A DNA stretch of 64,000 bases from Sphingorhabdus sp. EL138 (lineage in GTDB: Bacteria > Pseudomonadota > Alphaproteobacteria > Sphingomonadales > Sphingomonadaceae): positions 1,054,001 through 1,118,000 of the forward strand of contig NZ_OGVD01000004.1 in NCBI RefSeq assembly GCF_900258045.1, in the 5' to 3' direction. The notes below the pieces were generated by a model. The model saw only the letters and a program-made list of their open reading frames with translations, was not told the DNA's origin and did no database searches. The position numbers were made by a program, and so were the translations under genes. This document shows, piece by piece, positions 36,456 through 44,809 of the stretch (position 1 is its first letter; every line of letters starts with the position of its first letter).

Positions 36456-36854
36456 ATGACAATTTCCAAACGACTGGATCCCTTCCCGGTAGCCTCCCCA
36501 TATCATGGCATTTATGCTCACGGCGTTGAAACACCCGCCGGTGCGCGCACGCTGTACATATCGGGTCAAATTGGAGATTCTCCAGACGGCGGCCCGCTTT
36601 CACCAACGGTACAGGGTCAATGCCGGCAGGCGTTGAAAAATGTTGAGGCCGTTCTGAAAAAAGCCAATATGGAATTTTCAGATATTGTAAAAATGTCATT
36701 CTTCCTGGTGCGCCGGGAAGACATGGACGGGCTTGTCGAGGTTAGAAAAGAAATCCTTGATGGCGTACGACCAGCTATCACGACGGTATTTGTCGCCGGG
36801 TTAGTCTCACCCGACTGGTTGGTCGAAGTCGATGTCGTGGCTTGCGCACAATAA
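36456..36854 (+). CDS. RidA-family (YjgF/YER057c/UK114) protein
   Basis: A 132-residue protein of the RidA family, whose best-known members hydrolyse reactive enamines and imines made by PLP enzymes. The C-terminal RPAITTVFVAGLVSPDWLVEVDVVACA contains the conserved Arg, followed by the Glu of LVEVD. The start at 36456 is preceded by AAAAGGAG with ideal spacing. It follows the LysR gene by 164 bp and may be regulated by it. Confidence 0.9.
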   Translation: MTISKRLDPFPVASPYHGIYAHGVETPAGARTLYISGQIGDSPDGGPLSPTVQGQCRQALKNVEAVLKKANMEFSDIVKMSFFLVRREDMDGLVEVRKEILDGVRPAITTVFVAGLVSPDWLVEVDVVACAQ

Positions 36855-36915
36855 GTTCGATGCTGTTTTTTGCTTTGATAGAATATCGTTCTCAGCCACA
36901 TTCTTCCCAAACGCA

Positions 36916-38670
36916 CTAGGTCACAGCTTTGAGTGATTTCAGGGCCTGACTGGGGGCTTCCCGGAACTCCCGGCGGTATAATTTGGCAAAGTGGCTGACA
37001 CTGGCAAATCCTGACGCATCGGCAATTTCCGCAACCGTGTCGGCTTGACGAAGCAGGATGAGGTCACGGGCATAGCTCAGCCGTATCGATCGGATGAAGG
37101 CCGCTGGTGTCAACCCTTGTGATTTTTTCAGCCGGCGGCCGAGCGTTTTTTCAGTAACCCCTAATTCGGAAGCGAGCGCGCCGGCACTAAAACCTCTCTG
37201 GTTCACATTTTCGATGACCGATTGGGTAGCGCGGTCCAGAAAACCCTGCTCCGATGGCGGTGTCAGTTTGTTATCGAGGCCGCTCGCCCGCAGGGCATCG
37301 AGCATACTGCTTTTTGATACCGAATTCTGCTCTTGCTGATCCTCTGCCATGTCGATTTGATCCCGAAGCTTTATCGCTTCGGTCACCGCAGTGTTCCTTT
37401 GCCTTTGCATGGCATTGATCATGATCGAGATTGCGATCATCATGAATATCGCCTCCACGATCGTCGAGCTGGTATAGCTCAGCGTAATTGGCCGCATCAT
37501 GATCAGATCAAAGGCCGAACTGGTTTCCTTAACTGCGACCGGGAACTTGAAAAAATAGAGCGACGAAAAAAGACCGAGGCTAAGCGCCACCAGAGACGCA
37601 AAAACCGGAACAGCCTGCTTTACGCCATCAAGCATTTTTCGCCCCGACACATAGAGCAGAATAAACGGATTGAAGATGAGCAGTATGGAAACCGGCGTTC
37701 CCCAATCAAATGGATCGATCATCGCCCATATGGTGCCAACCACGCCAAGGCCGGTTAGCCAATGGAATATAGTCTGCTTTCTTTTCCGCGGATCGGTATC
37801 GATGGTCAGGAGTATCCGGCAATATTGAATATTGGCGATCATCACCAGACCGGATGCCAGTTCAATAAACGGTCGCCACTGCTGCGTTGAAATGGTTGAA
37901 CCAAACAGGACGCGCGGCCACCCGTCATACAGGAATGTCATGCAGAACATGCCGACCAGATAGACCGCATAAAATTGATAGAAACGGGGGTGGATATGCC
38001 GAAACAATATCAGGCTGAACAGGATCATGATAATGCAAAAGCCCAGCATCACGGCGGATATGGCGGTAAAGCCGCTGGACCAGCTCGCCAGCAGATTAAC
38101 CGATCCGATGACCGGTGTGACGGCGGGCGCATAGGTGCCCGAAACACGGGCATAATAGGTTTCTTCCCCACCCGGTTCGATGCGGAAAGAGACAGCAGTT
38201 TGCAGCCTGTCATTGTCGCTTTGCGCCGCCGGGATGGTCCGGCCATCTTGCGCTATCTGGACAAGCGTGCCGCCGCGCACGTGAAACAGGGTCACGTCAT
38301 CCACCACGGTTTCCATGAACGATATGCCCCATGCTTTTTCGTCCGCATGCGGATTGCGGGCTGTGAATTTCAACCACAGCGCGCCGGGGCGTCGCGCGAT
38401 ATCAAACTGCTCTTCGCAAGGTATGAAGGTGAAGGTCTGGGCGGCTATCCTGTCCGCACTGATCGTTCCCGCCCTGTCCAGAAAGTAACTCGCGGCAAGT
38501 GGTTTTAACTGGCCGTTCGGCAAATCGGCGAGAATATTGATACTCGCCCTGTCTTCGCCACTCTCAACACAGTTTTCACTACCGCCCTGCGCGAAGGCTG
38601 CCGGAGGTACCACATGAATGCACAATAGCAACGCGACCCAAAAAAATACCGTTGCTCGTGTGAATTTCAT
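36916..38670 (-). CDS. Membrane-bound AraC-type regulator with a 7TM-DISM sensor
   Basis: A 584-residue one-component regulator. It has a signal peptide (about 1-27, ending AAFAQ), a periplasmic 7TMR-DISMED2-like beta domain (about 35-180, with ALWLKFTARNPHADEKAW), seven membrane helices (about 190-410), a Gln/Glu-rich linker and a C-terminal AraC domain with two helix-turn-helix units (FSAGALASELGVTEKTLGRR and VAEIADASGFASVSHFAKLYRREF). DISM sensors usually carry kinase or GGDEF outputs; a direct AraC output means an external ligand could control DNA binding from the membrane. Direct repeats upstream (38708-38776) are likely targets. Confidence 0.9.
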   Translation of the reverse strand: MKFTRATVFFWVALLLCIHVVPPAAFAQGGSENCVESGEDRASINILADLPNGQLKPLAASYFLDRAGTISADRIAAQTFTFIPCEEQFDIARRPGALWLKFTARNPHADEKAWGISFMETVVDDVTLFHVRGGTLVQIAQDGRTIPAAQSDNDRLQTAVSFRIEPGGEETYYARVSGTYAPAVTPVIGSVNLLASWSSGFTAISAVMLGFCIIMILFSLILFRHIHPRFYQFYAVYLVGMFCMTFLYDGWPRVLFGSTISTQQWRPFIELASGLVMIANIQYCRILLTIDTDPRKRKQTIFHWLTGLGVVGTIWAMIDPFDWGTPVSILLIFNPFILLYVSGRKMLDGVKQAVPVFASLVALSLGLFSSLYFFKFPVAVKETSSAFDLIMMRPITLSYTSSTIVEAIFMMIAISIMINAMQRQRNTAVTEAIKLRDQIDMAEDQQEQNSVSKSSMLDALRASGLDNKLTPPSEQGFLDRATQSVIENVNQRGFSAGALASELGVTEKTLGRRLKKSQGLTPAAFIRSIRLSYARDLILLRQADTVAEIADASGFASVSHFAKLYRREFREAPSQALKSLKAVT

Positions 38671-38707
38671 CACGGTGATTCTTCGGAAAATAGCCACTTG
38701 CATGGTA

Positions 38708-38776
38708 TTTCGAGACAGCCGTTAGACCATGAAGAGCGTATTTCGGACAAAATTGGATGCGTTTCGGACAATCTGG
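38708..38776. promoter_or_regulatory. Phased direct repeats, candidate AraC-type binding sites
   Basis: TTTCGGACAA occurs at 38741-38750 and again at 38762-38771, exactly 21 bp apart (two helical turns), and a related TTTCGAGACA lies at 38708-38717, 33 bp (three turns) before the first. Direct half-sites on one face of the helix are how AraC-family proteins usually bind. They lie 40-100 bp upstream of the regulator gene and about 420 bp from the adhesin start. Confidence 0.5.
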
Positions 38777-38965
38777 CCACGACCCCTTTTTCCCTCCCTT
38801 TACCGCTGTTTACATCATCTCAGAAACGGATCGGCAGTGCAATGGTTGGAAACGGCATATTGCAAACGGACTGACTCGGCCCAGCGCCGATCATCGTCGC
38901 TGCCTCCATTTCTACGCCGGTTATCGACCAGAGACCGGCGGTTTGAAAGCACCGGGGAGGACCAT

Positions 38966-39151
38966 ATGAGCCACTATTTTACGCGCTGTCGCACGACCGA
39001 GATTCGAGCCTTCGAGGCTCGATGTCGAGGGGGCATGAGTAGGCACCCGCGGGAATGGGCGGGGTGCTCCCCGGTGTCCCGTCCATTTCGCGCGTGCCCT
39101 CAAGGCACTCCAGATATCCCACAAATATTATCGGGCCGACCCGCCCGCTAA
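38966..39151 (+). CDS. Possible 61-residue leader ORF upstream of the adhesin
   Basis: The ATG at 38966 follows GGGGAGG with five-base spacing, one of the best ribosome binding sites in the window. The 61-residue product is rich in Arg, Cys and Pro (MSHYFTRCRT at the start) and resembles nothing I recognise. It ends 41 bp before the adhesin start and contains the 39004-39022 hairpin. It could be a regulatory leader peptide, a real small protein or chance. The composition is unlike an exported protein. Confidence 0.3.
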   Translation: MSHYFTRCRTTEIRAFEARCRGGMSRHPREWAGCSPVSRPFRACPQGTPDIPQILSGRPAR

Positions 39152-39192
39152 GCCGCCGCACTGGCGCGCACCCCAATCAAGGAATTTGCATC

Positions 39193-42105
39193 ATGACCTC
39201 TTCAATCAAAACCATCCGCTGCAGTCTTTTACTCGCAACCAGCATCGCGGCGCTGACCGCCGCCAACCCTGCTTCGGCGGAAACCTGCCTGCTCGATCGC
39301 AATAACAACGGCGAGGTAGACCCCGGCACCGACAATGATGGTGGCGCGGATGCGGAGGGAAATGGCTCCCAATTGGCTTGCGGAGTTAGGGCAGCGGCAA
39401 CAGGCGATAGAAGCACCGCCATCGGGTTTAGAAGTGAGGCCAGCGGCGAAACCAGCACCGCGATCGGATTTGAAAGTGAGGCCGCCGGTGATCGCACCAC
39501 CGCGATCGGATTTAGAAGTGAGGCCAGCGGTACAGGTGGCACTGCGATCGGGCAGGCCAGTGTGGCCAGCGGTCTAAGTGGAACCTCCATGGGAACCGGT
39601 AGCAGAGCAACCGCAACGAACACCACCGCAATTGGTTTTGTAAGCGATGCCACCGCTCTAAATGCCACAGCATTAGGCACTTTAAGCGAGGCAACGGCGA
39701 TCGCCAGCACAGCGATTGGCGTATCGAGTGATGCCACTGGCAATGACAGCACAGCCCTAGGCCGGTCGAGTATGGCTACGGCTATAGACACTACTGCAAC
39801 CGGCGCCTTTAGTGCGGCGACCGGTATCAACAGCACAGCATTGGGCCACTCCAGTCAGGCCAGCGGTGACCGCTCTATTGCTATTGGCGCTGATGGCGAG
39901 GATGCAGATGATCAGGGCGCGACCGCATCTGCCAGCGGTGCAATTGCAATCGGCAATGATGCGCAGGCGACCAGCGAACGGGCGGTGGCCCTTGGTCTTG
40001 GTGCGATTGCATCCGGCTCCACTGCGGTTGGCGGGGGAGCCCAGGCCACTGGCGAGGGGTCCGTTGCTGTCGGTACGGATTCTCGAAGCACCGGTGCGCG
40101 TTCTGTTGCCATAGGCGAAGATGGCCAGGACCCCGATGCTCTGGGCGCGCGGGCCACGAGCGATGACAGCACGGCAGTGGGCAATGATGCATTGGCCAAC
40201 AATGCCCAAGCAAGCGCGTTCGGGTCCGGAAGTGCGGCGAGCGGGACCGGCAGCATCGCCATTGGAGCGTCCAGCCAGGCCAGTGCTGCACGCAGTACCG
40301 CCGCCGGATTTAACAGCGTGGCCAGCGGTTTGGGCAGCGCCGCCATCGGGGCTTCCAGCGAGGCTAGTGGTATCAACAGCACCGCTATCGGACGCGACAG
40401 TCGGGCCAGCGGGGTCGGTAGCACCGCTACCGGAACTTTCAGTGAATCTAGCGGTATCAGCAGCACTGCTACCGGGCAGGCTAGTGTGGCCAGCGGTGAA
40501 CGCAGCACCGCCATCGGAACTTCCAGCGACGCAACCAGTGCATATAGCACCGCACTCGGTTCTCTCAGTCAAGCCATTGGTGACCGCAGCACCGCCCTCG
40601 GTTCAAGAAGTGTGGCCAGCGGTGACCAGTCTATCGCTATTGGTGCAGATGGCGACGATCCCAACAATATTGGCGCTCTTGCCGCTACCGCCTCCGCCAG
40701 GGGCGCGGTCGCAATCGGTAATGAAACGCAGGCAACGGCGACTAATTCGGTGGCGCTGGGCGCTGGATCCATTGCTAATCGCGCCAACACTTTATCGGTC
40801 GGCTTTGTCGGCGGTGAGCGGCAGATAACCAACGTTGCAGCAGGCACCGAGAATACCGATGCCGCCAATGTCGGACAGGTCAATGTCGTGGAGAATGCGG
40901 CCGCTAATGCCCAATCGACTGCCGATACTGCTCTCGCTAATGCGGCGACAGCGCAAAACACCGCAGATACCGCGCGCGCGGAGGCTGCCGCCGCGCAGAC
41001 CCGTGCGGATGAGGCTTTTACCAATGCCGCCACGGCTCAGACGACCGCTGATACCGCTCGCGCAGAAGCCCGAGCGGCGCAGCAAGCGGCGGATCAGGCG
41101 GGCGCCGGCGTGGTCGATGCGCAGGCCAAGGCGGATGAAGCTTTTGAAAATGCCGTCAAGGCGCAAGCCAGTGCCGATACCGCTCGCACGGAGGCAATGC
41201 AGGCGCAGACCGACGCCAATCGCGCGCTGGCTCAGGCCAATGCCAACAGCGAAGAACTGGCCTATTTTCACAGCAACAGCAGCGGCCCCGGCGCCAGCGC
41301 CACCGGTCAGGATGCCTTGGCGATAGGCACCGGCAGCGAAGCCAGCGGCGAAGAATCCGTGGCCATCGGAGTTGGTGCCAAAGCAATAAATGGCAAAGCC
41401 GTCTCCATCGGCTCCAATAATACCGCCTCTGGCAATGGCGCAGTCGCCATCGGTGATCCCAATTTTGCAACCGGCACGGGCGCAGTTGCACTTGGTGCGG
41501 ACAACACCGCCACAGGAACGGGCGCGGTCGCCATCGGCAATCTGAATGTTGCGATTGGAAACGGCGCAATCGCTCTCGGCAATGGTGCCAGTGCCACAGG
41601 AGAAGGCGCTGTGGCCATCGGTCCGGGTGCGGTTGCAGACCGTGATAACTTGATCGCGCTGGGCGGCGAAGGCGCGACAGTGCGTATCTCCGGCCTCACC
41701 TCCTCTGCCAGTCAGGCCGCGCAAGAAGGCGCACTCAGTCTAGTCACCACGGATGTCGCCGGTAATCTTGGCGCATTGAACATCGATGTTCGCGGACTAG
41801 TCGATTTTGACGGACGTATCGCGGCACTGGAAACGCGAGCGGACCGATTGACAGAACGAGTCTCGCTTATCGATCGCCAAGCCAATGGCGGAATCGCAGC
41901 AGCAATGGCCATGTCCGGTGCCATGATCGTGCCAGACAGCACCATGTCGCTATCTTTCAACCTCTCCACCTATGGCGGGCAACGCGGTTTTTCGACCGCA
42001 TTTGTCGGCCGATTGACAGAAAAAGTCTATTTCTCCGGCGGAATTGCAGGATCCTCAGTCAAGGGCACAACCGGTGCACGGGTTGGCTTTGCAATTGGCT
42101 TTTAG
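39193..42105 (+). CDS. Trimeric autotransporter adhesin (YadA/Hia-like), two-headed
   Basis: A 970-residue surface adhesin. A signal peptide (about 1-29, ending NPASA) is followed by an Asp/Asn-rich segment (DRNNNGEVDPGTDNDGG). Next comes a long head of about thirty 14-residue units of the STAIGxxSxASG type (to about residue 530), a neck (GQVNVVENAAANA), an Ala-rich coiled coil (about 560-690), a second head of about nine units, and a C-terminal YadA-type anchor of coiled helix and four strands ending in Phe. Trimers display the heads outside the cell for adhesion. The ATG at 39193 follows AAGGA. Confidence 0.93.
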   Translation: MTSSIKTIRCSLLLATSIAALTAANPASAETCLLDRNNNGEVDPGTDNDGGADAEGNGSQLACGVRAAATGDRSTAIGFRSEASGETSTAIGFESEAAGDRTTAIGFRSEASGTGGTAIGQASVASGLSGTSMGTGSRATATNTTAIGFVSDATALNATALGTLSEATAIASTAIGVSSDATGNDSTALGRSSMATAIDTTATGAFSAATGINSTALGHSSQASGDRSIAIGADGEDADDQGATASASGAIAIGNDAQATSERAVALGLGAIASGSTAVGGGAQATGEGSVAVGTDSRSTGARSVAIGEDGQDPDALGARATSDDSTAVGNDALANNAQASAFGSGSAASGTGSIAIGASSQASAARSTAAGFNSVASGLGSAAIGASSEASGINSTAIGRDSRASGVGSTATGTFSESSGISSTATGQASVASGERSTAIGTSSDATSAYSTALGSLSQAIGDRSTALGSRSVASGDQSIAIGADGDDPNNIGALAATASARGAVAIGNETQATATNSVALGAGSIANRANTLSVGFVGGERQITNVAAGTENTDAANVGQVNVVENAAANAQSTADTALANAATAQNTADTARAEAAAAQTRADEAFTNAATAQTTADTARAEARAAQQAADQAGAGVVDAQAKADEAFENAVKAQASADTARTEAMQAQTDANRALAQANANSEELAYFHSNSSGPGASATGQDALAIGTGSEASGEESVAIGVGAKAINGKAVSIGSNNTASGNGAVAIGDPNFATGTGAVALGADNTATGTGAVAIGNLNVAIGNGAIALGNGASATGEGAVAIGPGAVADRDNLIALGGEGATVRISGLTSSASQAAQEGALSLVTTDVAGNLGALNIDVRGLVDFDGRIAALETRADRLTERVSLIDRQANGGIAAAMAMSGAMIVPDSTMSLSFNLSTYGGQRGFSTAFVGRLTEKVYFSGGIAGSSVKGTTGARVGFAIGF
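39391..40790 (+). repeat. Tandem 42-bp repeats encoding the first adhesin head
   Basis: About thirty diverged 42-bp units encode 14-residue left-handed parallel roll turns with the AIG and ASG core. The regular phase is broken three times by an acidic insertion: GADGEDADDQGA, GEDGQDPDALGA and GADGDDPNNIGA. These insertions come at intervals of several to a dozen units, so the head has a higher-order period. Such repeats can expand or contract by recombination. Confidence 0.8.
41290..41660 (+). repeat. Second, shorter block of 42-bp adhesin repeats
   Basis: About nine units of the GAVAIGxxxxATGxG type, more alike than those of the first head, lie between the coiled coil and the membrane anchor. 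They form a second head near the outer membrane. Confidence 0.75.
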
Positions 42106-42115
42106 ACGACTCGTT

Positions 42116-44734
42116 TCAGCCAACTTTACGTTGCAGTTCGTTGTGATAAAATGGAACAACTGCGTTTTCGTAGATATCTGTAGTTGTTTTACCGGACACC
42201 GATTTTGTCGGACGTGAAAACAGATAGCCTTGCAGCTGGGTGCAGCCCAGTTCCTGCATGATAGCCAGTTCTTCCCTGGTCTCAATTCCTTCCGCGGTTG
42301 TTTCCATTCCCAGTTCCTGGGCCATGGAAACAATTGCACGGATAATCGCGAGGCTTTCAGTTGATCCCTGCGTAGCCGACTTTACAAAGCTGCGATCGAT
42401 CTTGATGGTCGAAAAACTGGCGCGGCGCAGATAGCCAAGTGATGAATAGCCCGTGCCAAAGTCATCCAGAACCAAATTGATCCCCAGCGAACGCAAACCT
42501 TCCAGAATCGCGTCCGTTTTTTCATGTTTGTCGAGGAAGACGCTTTCGGTAACCTCCAGCTCCAGCCTTTCCGGGCTGAGGCCGCTGGCGGCCAGAGCGC
42601 TGATGATGTTACTGGCAAGACCACCACCTTCAACCTGCAGGGCCGAAACATTGACAGAAAGCCTGACATGATCCGGCCAGGTTTTTGCATGCTCGCAGGC
42701 CGTGCGCAAAACCCAAGAGCCAATATGGCCAATCAGACGCGCTTCTTCTGCGATCGGAATAAAAATGGCTGGAGAAATCTCTCCGCGGGTGGGATGATCC
42801 CAGCGCAGTAGAGATTCGTAGCCGATAATCTCTTCACTGTTCGCATCTACAATCGATTGATAGGCAATCGACAGATCACCATTTTCCAGTGCATCACGCA
42901 GATCATTTTCCAGGATATGGCGCTCATCTGCTTCGATCTGCATGAATTTCTTGTAACGAACGCACTGCCCCCTGCCCGACTCTTTCCCATGGTAAAGAGC
43001 AAGGTCAGCGCTGCGCGTCAGCGTTTGGACATCGTCACTGTCATTCGGTCCAACCGCCATACCAACGGTAGCTCCGACATTTACCGACGTTCCTTCAATG
43101 GAATGAGTACCACTCAGCTGCCGAATTACCTCTTCACCGAGCTGTTCGAGTGCTCCGTCGCTTTCGATATCCGGAACCACCAAGGCAAATTCATCACCGC
43201 TCAAGCGAACGGCATGGGCCTTGTTGCCGGCCACATCCTTCAGATGTTCCGCAACATGACAGAGCAGCTGGTCGCCAATATTATGTCCTAGCGTATCATT
43301 GACCGTTTTGAAGCGGTCCAGATCGATCAGCATCACAGCACAACGTCTTCCGGCTTTGCCGGTTTGCGCAAGCGCGTCTGACAAGAGCATGCGGAAGTAG
43401 CCACGATTGGGGAGACCTGTTAACAAGTCATGTTTCGCGGCATGCGACAACCGGGCATTAGCCGCGCTAACCTCTTTACGCCGACGCCGGACAGAAACCA
43501 CAGCAAAAAACAGAGCGCCGATAACCGCGAAAGCTACAACCAGTAGTAGGCTGGTATAGCGCAGCGTGGTTTGCGATTGCGTCAGCAACAATTCCCGCTG
43601 TGCCTCTTTCGCTTCCAACTTGGAGATTTCCAACTCGCGATTGGCATCATCAAATTGCGCCGCCAAAAGTGCCGAGTTGGTGGATGCAGCCAGATCACGA
43701 CCATTATCGTCAAGACGTTTGAATGCGCGGAGATGCTGCAGAGCCTCTTTATGGCGGCCCAGCGCACTGAATACTTCATGTGCTGTTGCGTGGTAGTCGC
43801 GATAGGACATTGTCGAGCTTTCCAGATCGACGCCTTCAAAAGTCCTGTTGATAAAATTCTCGGCCTGCATCAACCTGTTGTCAGCCACTGCAATCTGGGC
43901 TCTTGTTCCCCAAAGAAAAGGCTCCCATTCGGCCGCTGCACCGTCCGCGAGACCAAGACCTGAGGTCGCTGTCTTATCGGCTCTCTTCAGGTCGCCCTGA
44001 GCATATTGTGCGAAGGCGAGATTGGTAAGAATACGGGTTTGTAACAGCGCACTGTCCATTTCCTTTGCGACCTCTAGTGCAAGGCCATATTCCCTCTCAG
44101 CCTCGGCAAACTTACCCATATCGCGCAAAGCATTACCGCGATTATTATGCGACGAGAGGTTGAGAGCAGGATCATCTGCATAAACCGATTTTGCCTGATC
44201 ATAATAGCTCAAGACCCGCGGATAATCGCGAGCCTCATAATAGATCGAACCGATATTATGCAGAATGATCGCCTGACTGCGCTTCTGATCAAGCTTTTCA
44301 TATATCCGGTAGGCAGAATGCAACGTCGCCAGAGCTTGCTCCACCCGGCCGGTCTGCCCAGCAATGGCGGCGGATGATTTCAGCAGATCCGCATGCAATT
44401 TGGTGTTAGGTGCAACCTGCTTAACGCTTTCCAGCGCCTCGGCAATGACCGGAGCCGCCTGCTTGGGCTTGTTGAGACGAGTCAACGCCTCCCCTTCCAA
44501 CCACTGGCTGGTGGCAATCGAAATGGCCATCTGTGCCTGAGGCATGGCTTCTGCCATCATCGCCGCTTTACGTGCAGACTTCAGGGCAAGGCCCGGATCA
44601 GACATCATCGATGATTTTGTCTCTGCGATCTTCGCATCAAATGGAGATAGCTCTGCGTCTGCTTGCGCGTTGGCAGCAGGGATGTTCCAGGTAGCGCTCA
44701 GCAATAGTGCCGCTGCTATTTTTCGTCCCAACAT
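42116..44734 (-). CDS. TPR-containing GGDEF-EAL membrane protein
   Basis: An 872-residue c-di-GMP enzyme. It has a signal peptide (about 1-23), a periplasmic TPR array (about 60-350), a membrane helix near 392-415, a GGDEF domain (about 430-595) and an EAL domain (about 605-865). The cyclase motif is SGDEF rather than GGDEF. The phosphodiesterase motif is ESLLRW, and the DDFGTGYSS and TAEGIE catalytic segments are intact, so degradation of c-di-GMP is likely and synthesis possible. The ATG at 44734 follows GGTGG; a GTG at 44743 is the alternative. It lies 75 bp after the S8 protease gene on the same strand. Confidence 0.92.
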   Translation of the reverse strand: MLGRKIAAALLLSATWNIPAANAQADAELSPFDAKIAETKSSMMSDPGLALKSARKAAMMAEAMPQAQMAISIATSQWLEGEALTRLNKPKQAAPVIAEALESVKQVAPNTKLHADLLKSSAAIAGQTGRVEQALATLHSAYRIYEKLDQKRSQAIILHNIGSIYYEARDYPRVLSYYDQAKSVYADDPALNLSSHNNRGNALRDMGKFAEAEREYGLALEVAKEMDSALLQTRILTNLAFAQYAQGDLKRADKTATSGLGLADGAAAEWEPFLWGTRAQIAVADNRLMQAENFINRTFEGVDLESSTMSYRDYHATAHEVFSALGRHKEALQHLRAFKRLDDNGRDLAASTNSALLAAQFDDANRELEISKLEAKEAQRELLLTQSQTTLRYTSLLLVVAFAVIGALFFAVVSVRRRRKEVSAANARLSHAAKHDLLTGLPNRGYFRMLLSDALAQTGKAGRRCAVMLIDLDRFKTVNDTLGHNIGDQLLCHVAEHLKDVAGNKAHAVRLSGDEFALVVPDIESDGALEQLGEEVIRQLSGTHSIEGTSVNVGATVGMAVGPNDSDDVQTLTRSADLALYHGKESGRGQCVRYKKFMQIEADERHILENDLRDALENGDLSIAYQSIVDANSEEIIGYESLLRWDHPTRGEISPAIFIPIAEEARLIGHIGSWVLRTACEHAKTWPDHVRLSVNVSALQVEGGGLASNIISALAASGLSPERLELEVTESVFLDKHEKTDAILEGLRSLGINLVLDDFGTGYSSLGYLRRASFSTIKIDRSFVKSATQGSTESLAIIRAIVSMAQELGMETTAEGIETREELAIMQELGCTQLQGYLFSRPTKSVSGKTTTDIYENAVVPFYHNELQRKVG

Positions 44735-44767
44735 TTTTGCCACCCCCCGATTAGCAAATCGACTAAC

Positions 44768-44800
44768 TAGGGGTGAGTATGGTTACGCAAATCACCCCTA
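44768..44800. terminator. 9-bp inverted repeat between the protease and GGDEF-EAL genes
   Basis: TAGGGGTGA (44768-44776) and TCACCCCTA (44792-44800) pair perfectly around a 15-base loop. It lies ten bases after the protease stop and about 34 bp before the GGDEF-EAL start. With no run of T behind it, it may be a weak terminator or attenuator, or a protein-binding palindrome at the downstream promoter. Confidence 0.4.
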
Positions 44801-44809
44801 AGAAATCTT

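Larger units (their letters stand above)
38671..39192. other. 522-bp intergenic region between the AraC-type regulator and the adhesin
   Basis: The region between these divergent genes holds phased TTTCGGACAA repeats near the regulator (38708-38776), a possible 61-codon reading frame with a strong ribosome binding site (38966-39151) and small hairpins at 39004-39022 (TCGAGCC/GGCTCGA) and near 39096-39110 (GTGCC/GGCAC). The stretch 39000-39190 is GC-rich and could act as a long structured leader for the adhesin mRNA. Confidence 0.5.

Noticed and set aside
39177-40572. Long minus-strand open frames opposite the adhesin
   Set aside because: They arise from the 42-bp periodicity of the adhesin repeats, lack ribosome binding sites and encode low-complexity repeats only.
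40792-41724. A 310-codon Gly/Cys-rich minus-strand frame opposite the adhesin
   Set aside because: Antisense to the coiled coil and second head; composition mirrors the sense repeats and no domain is recognisable.
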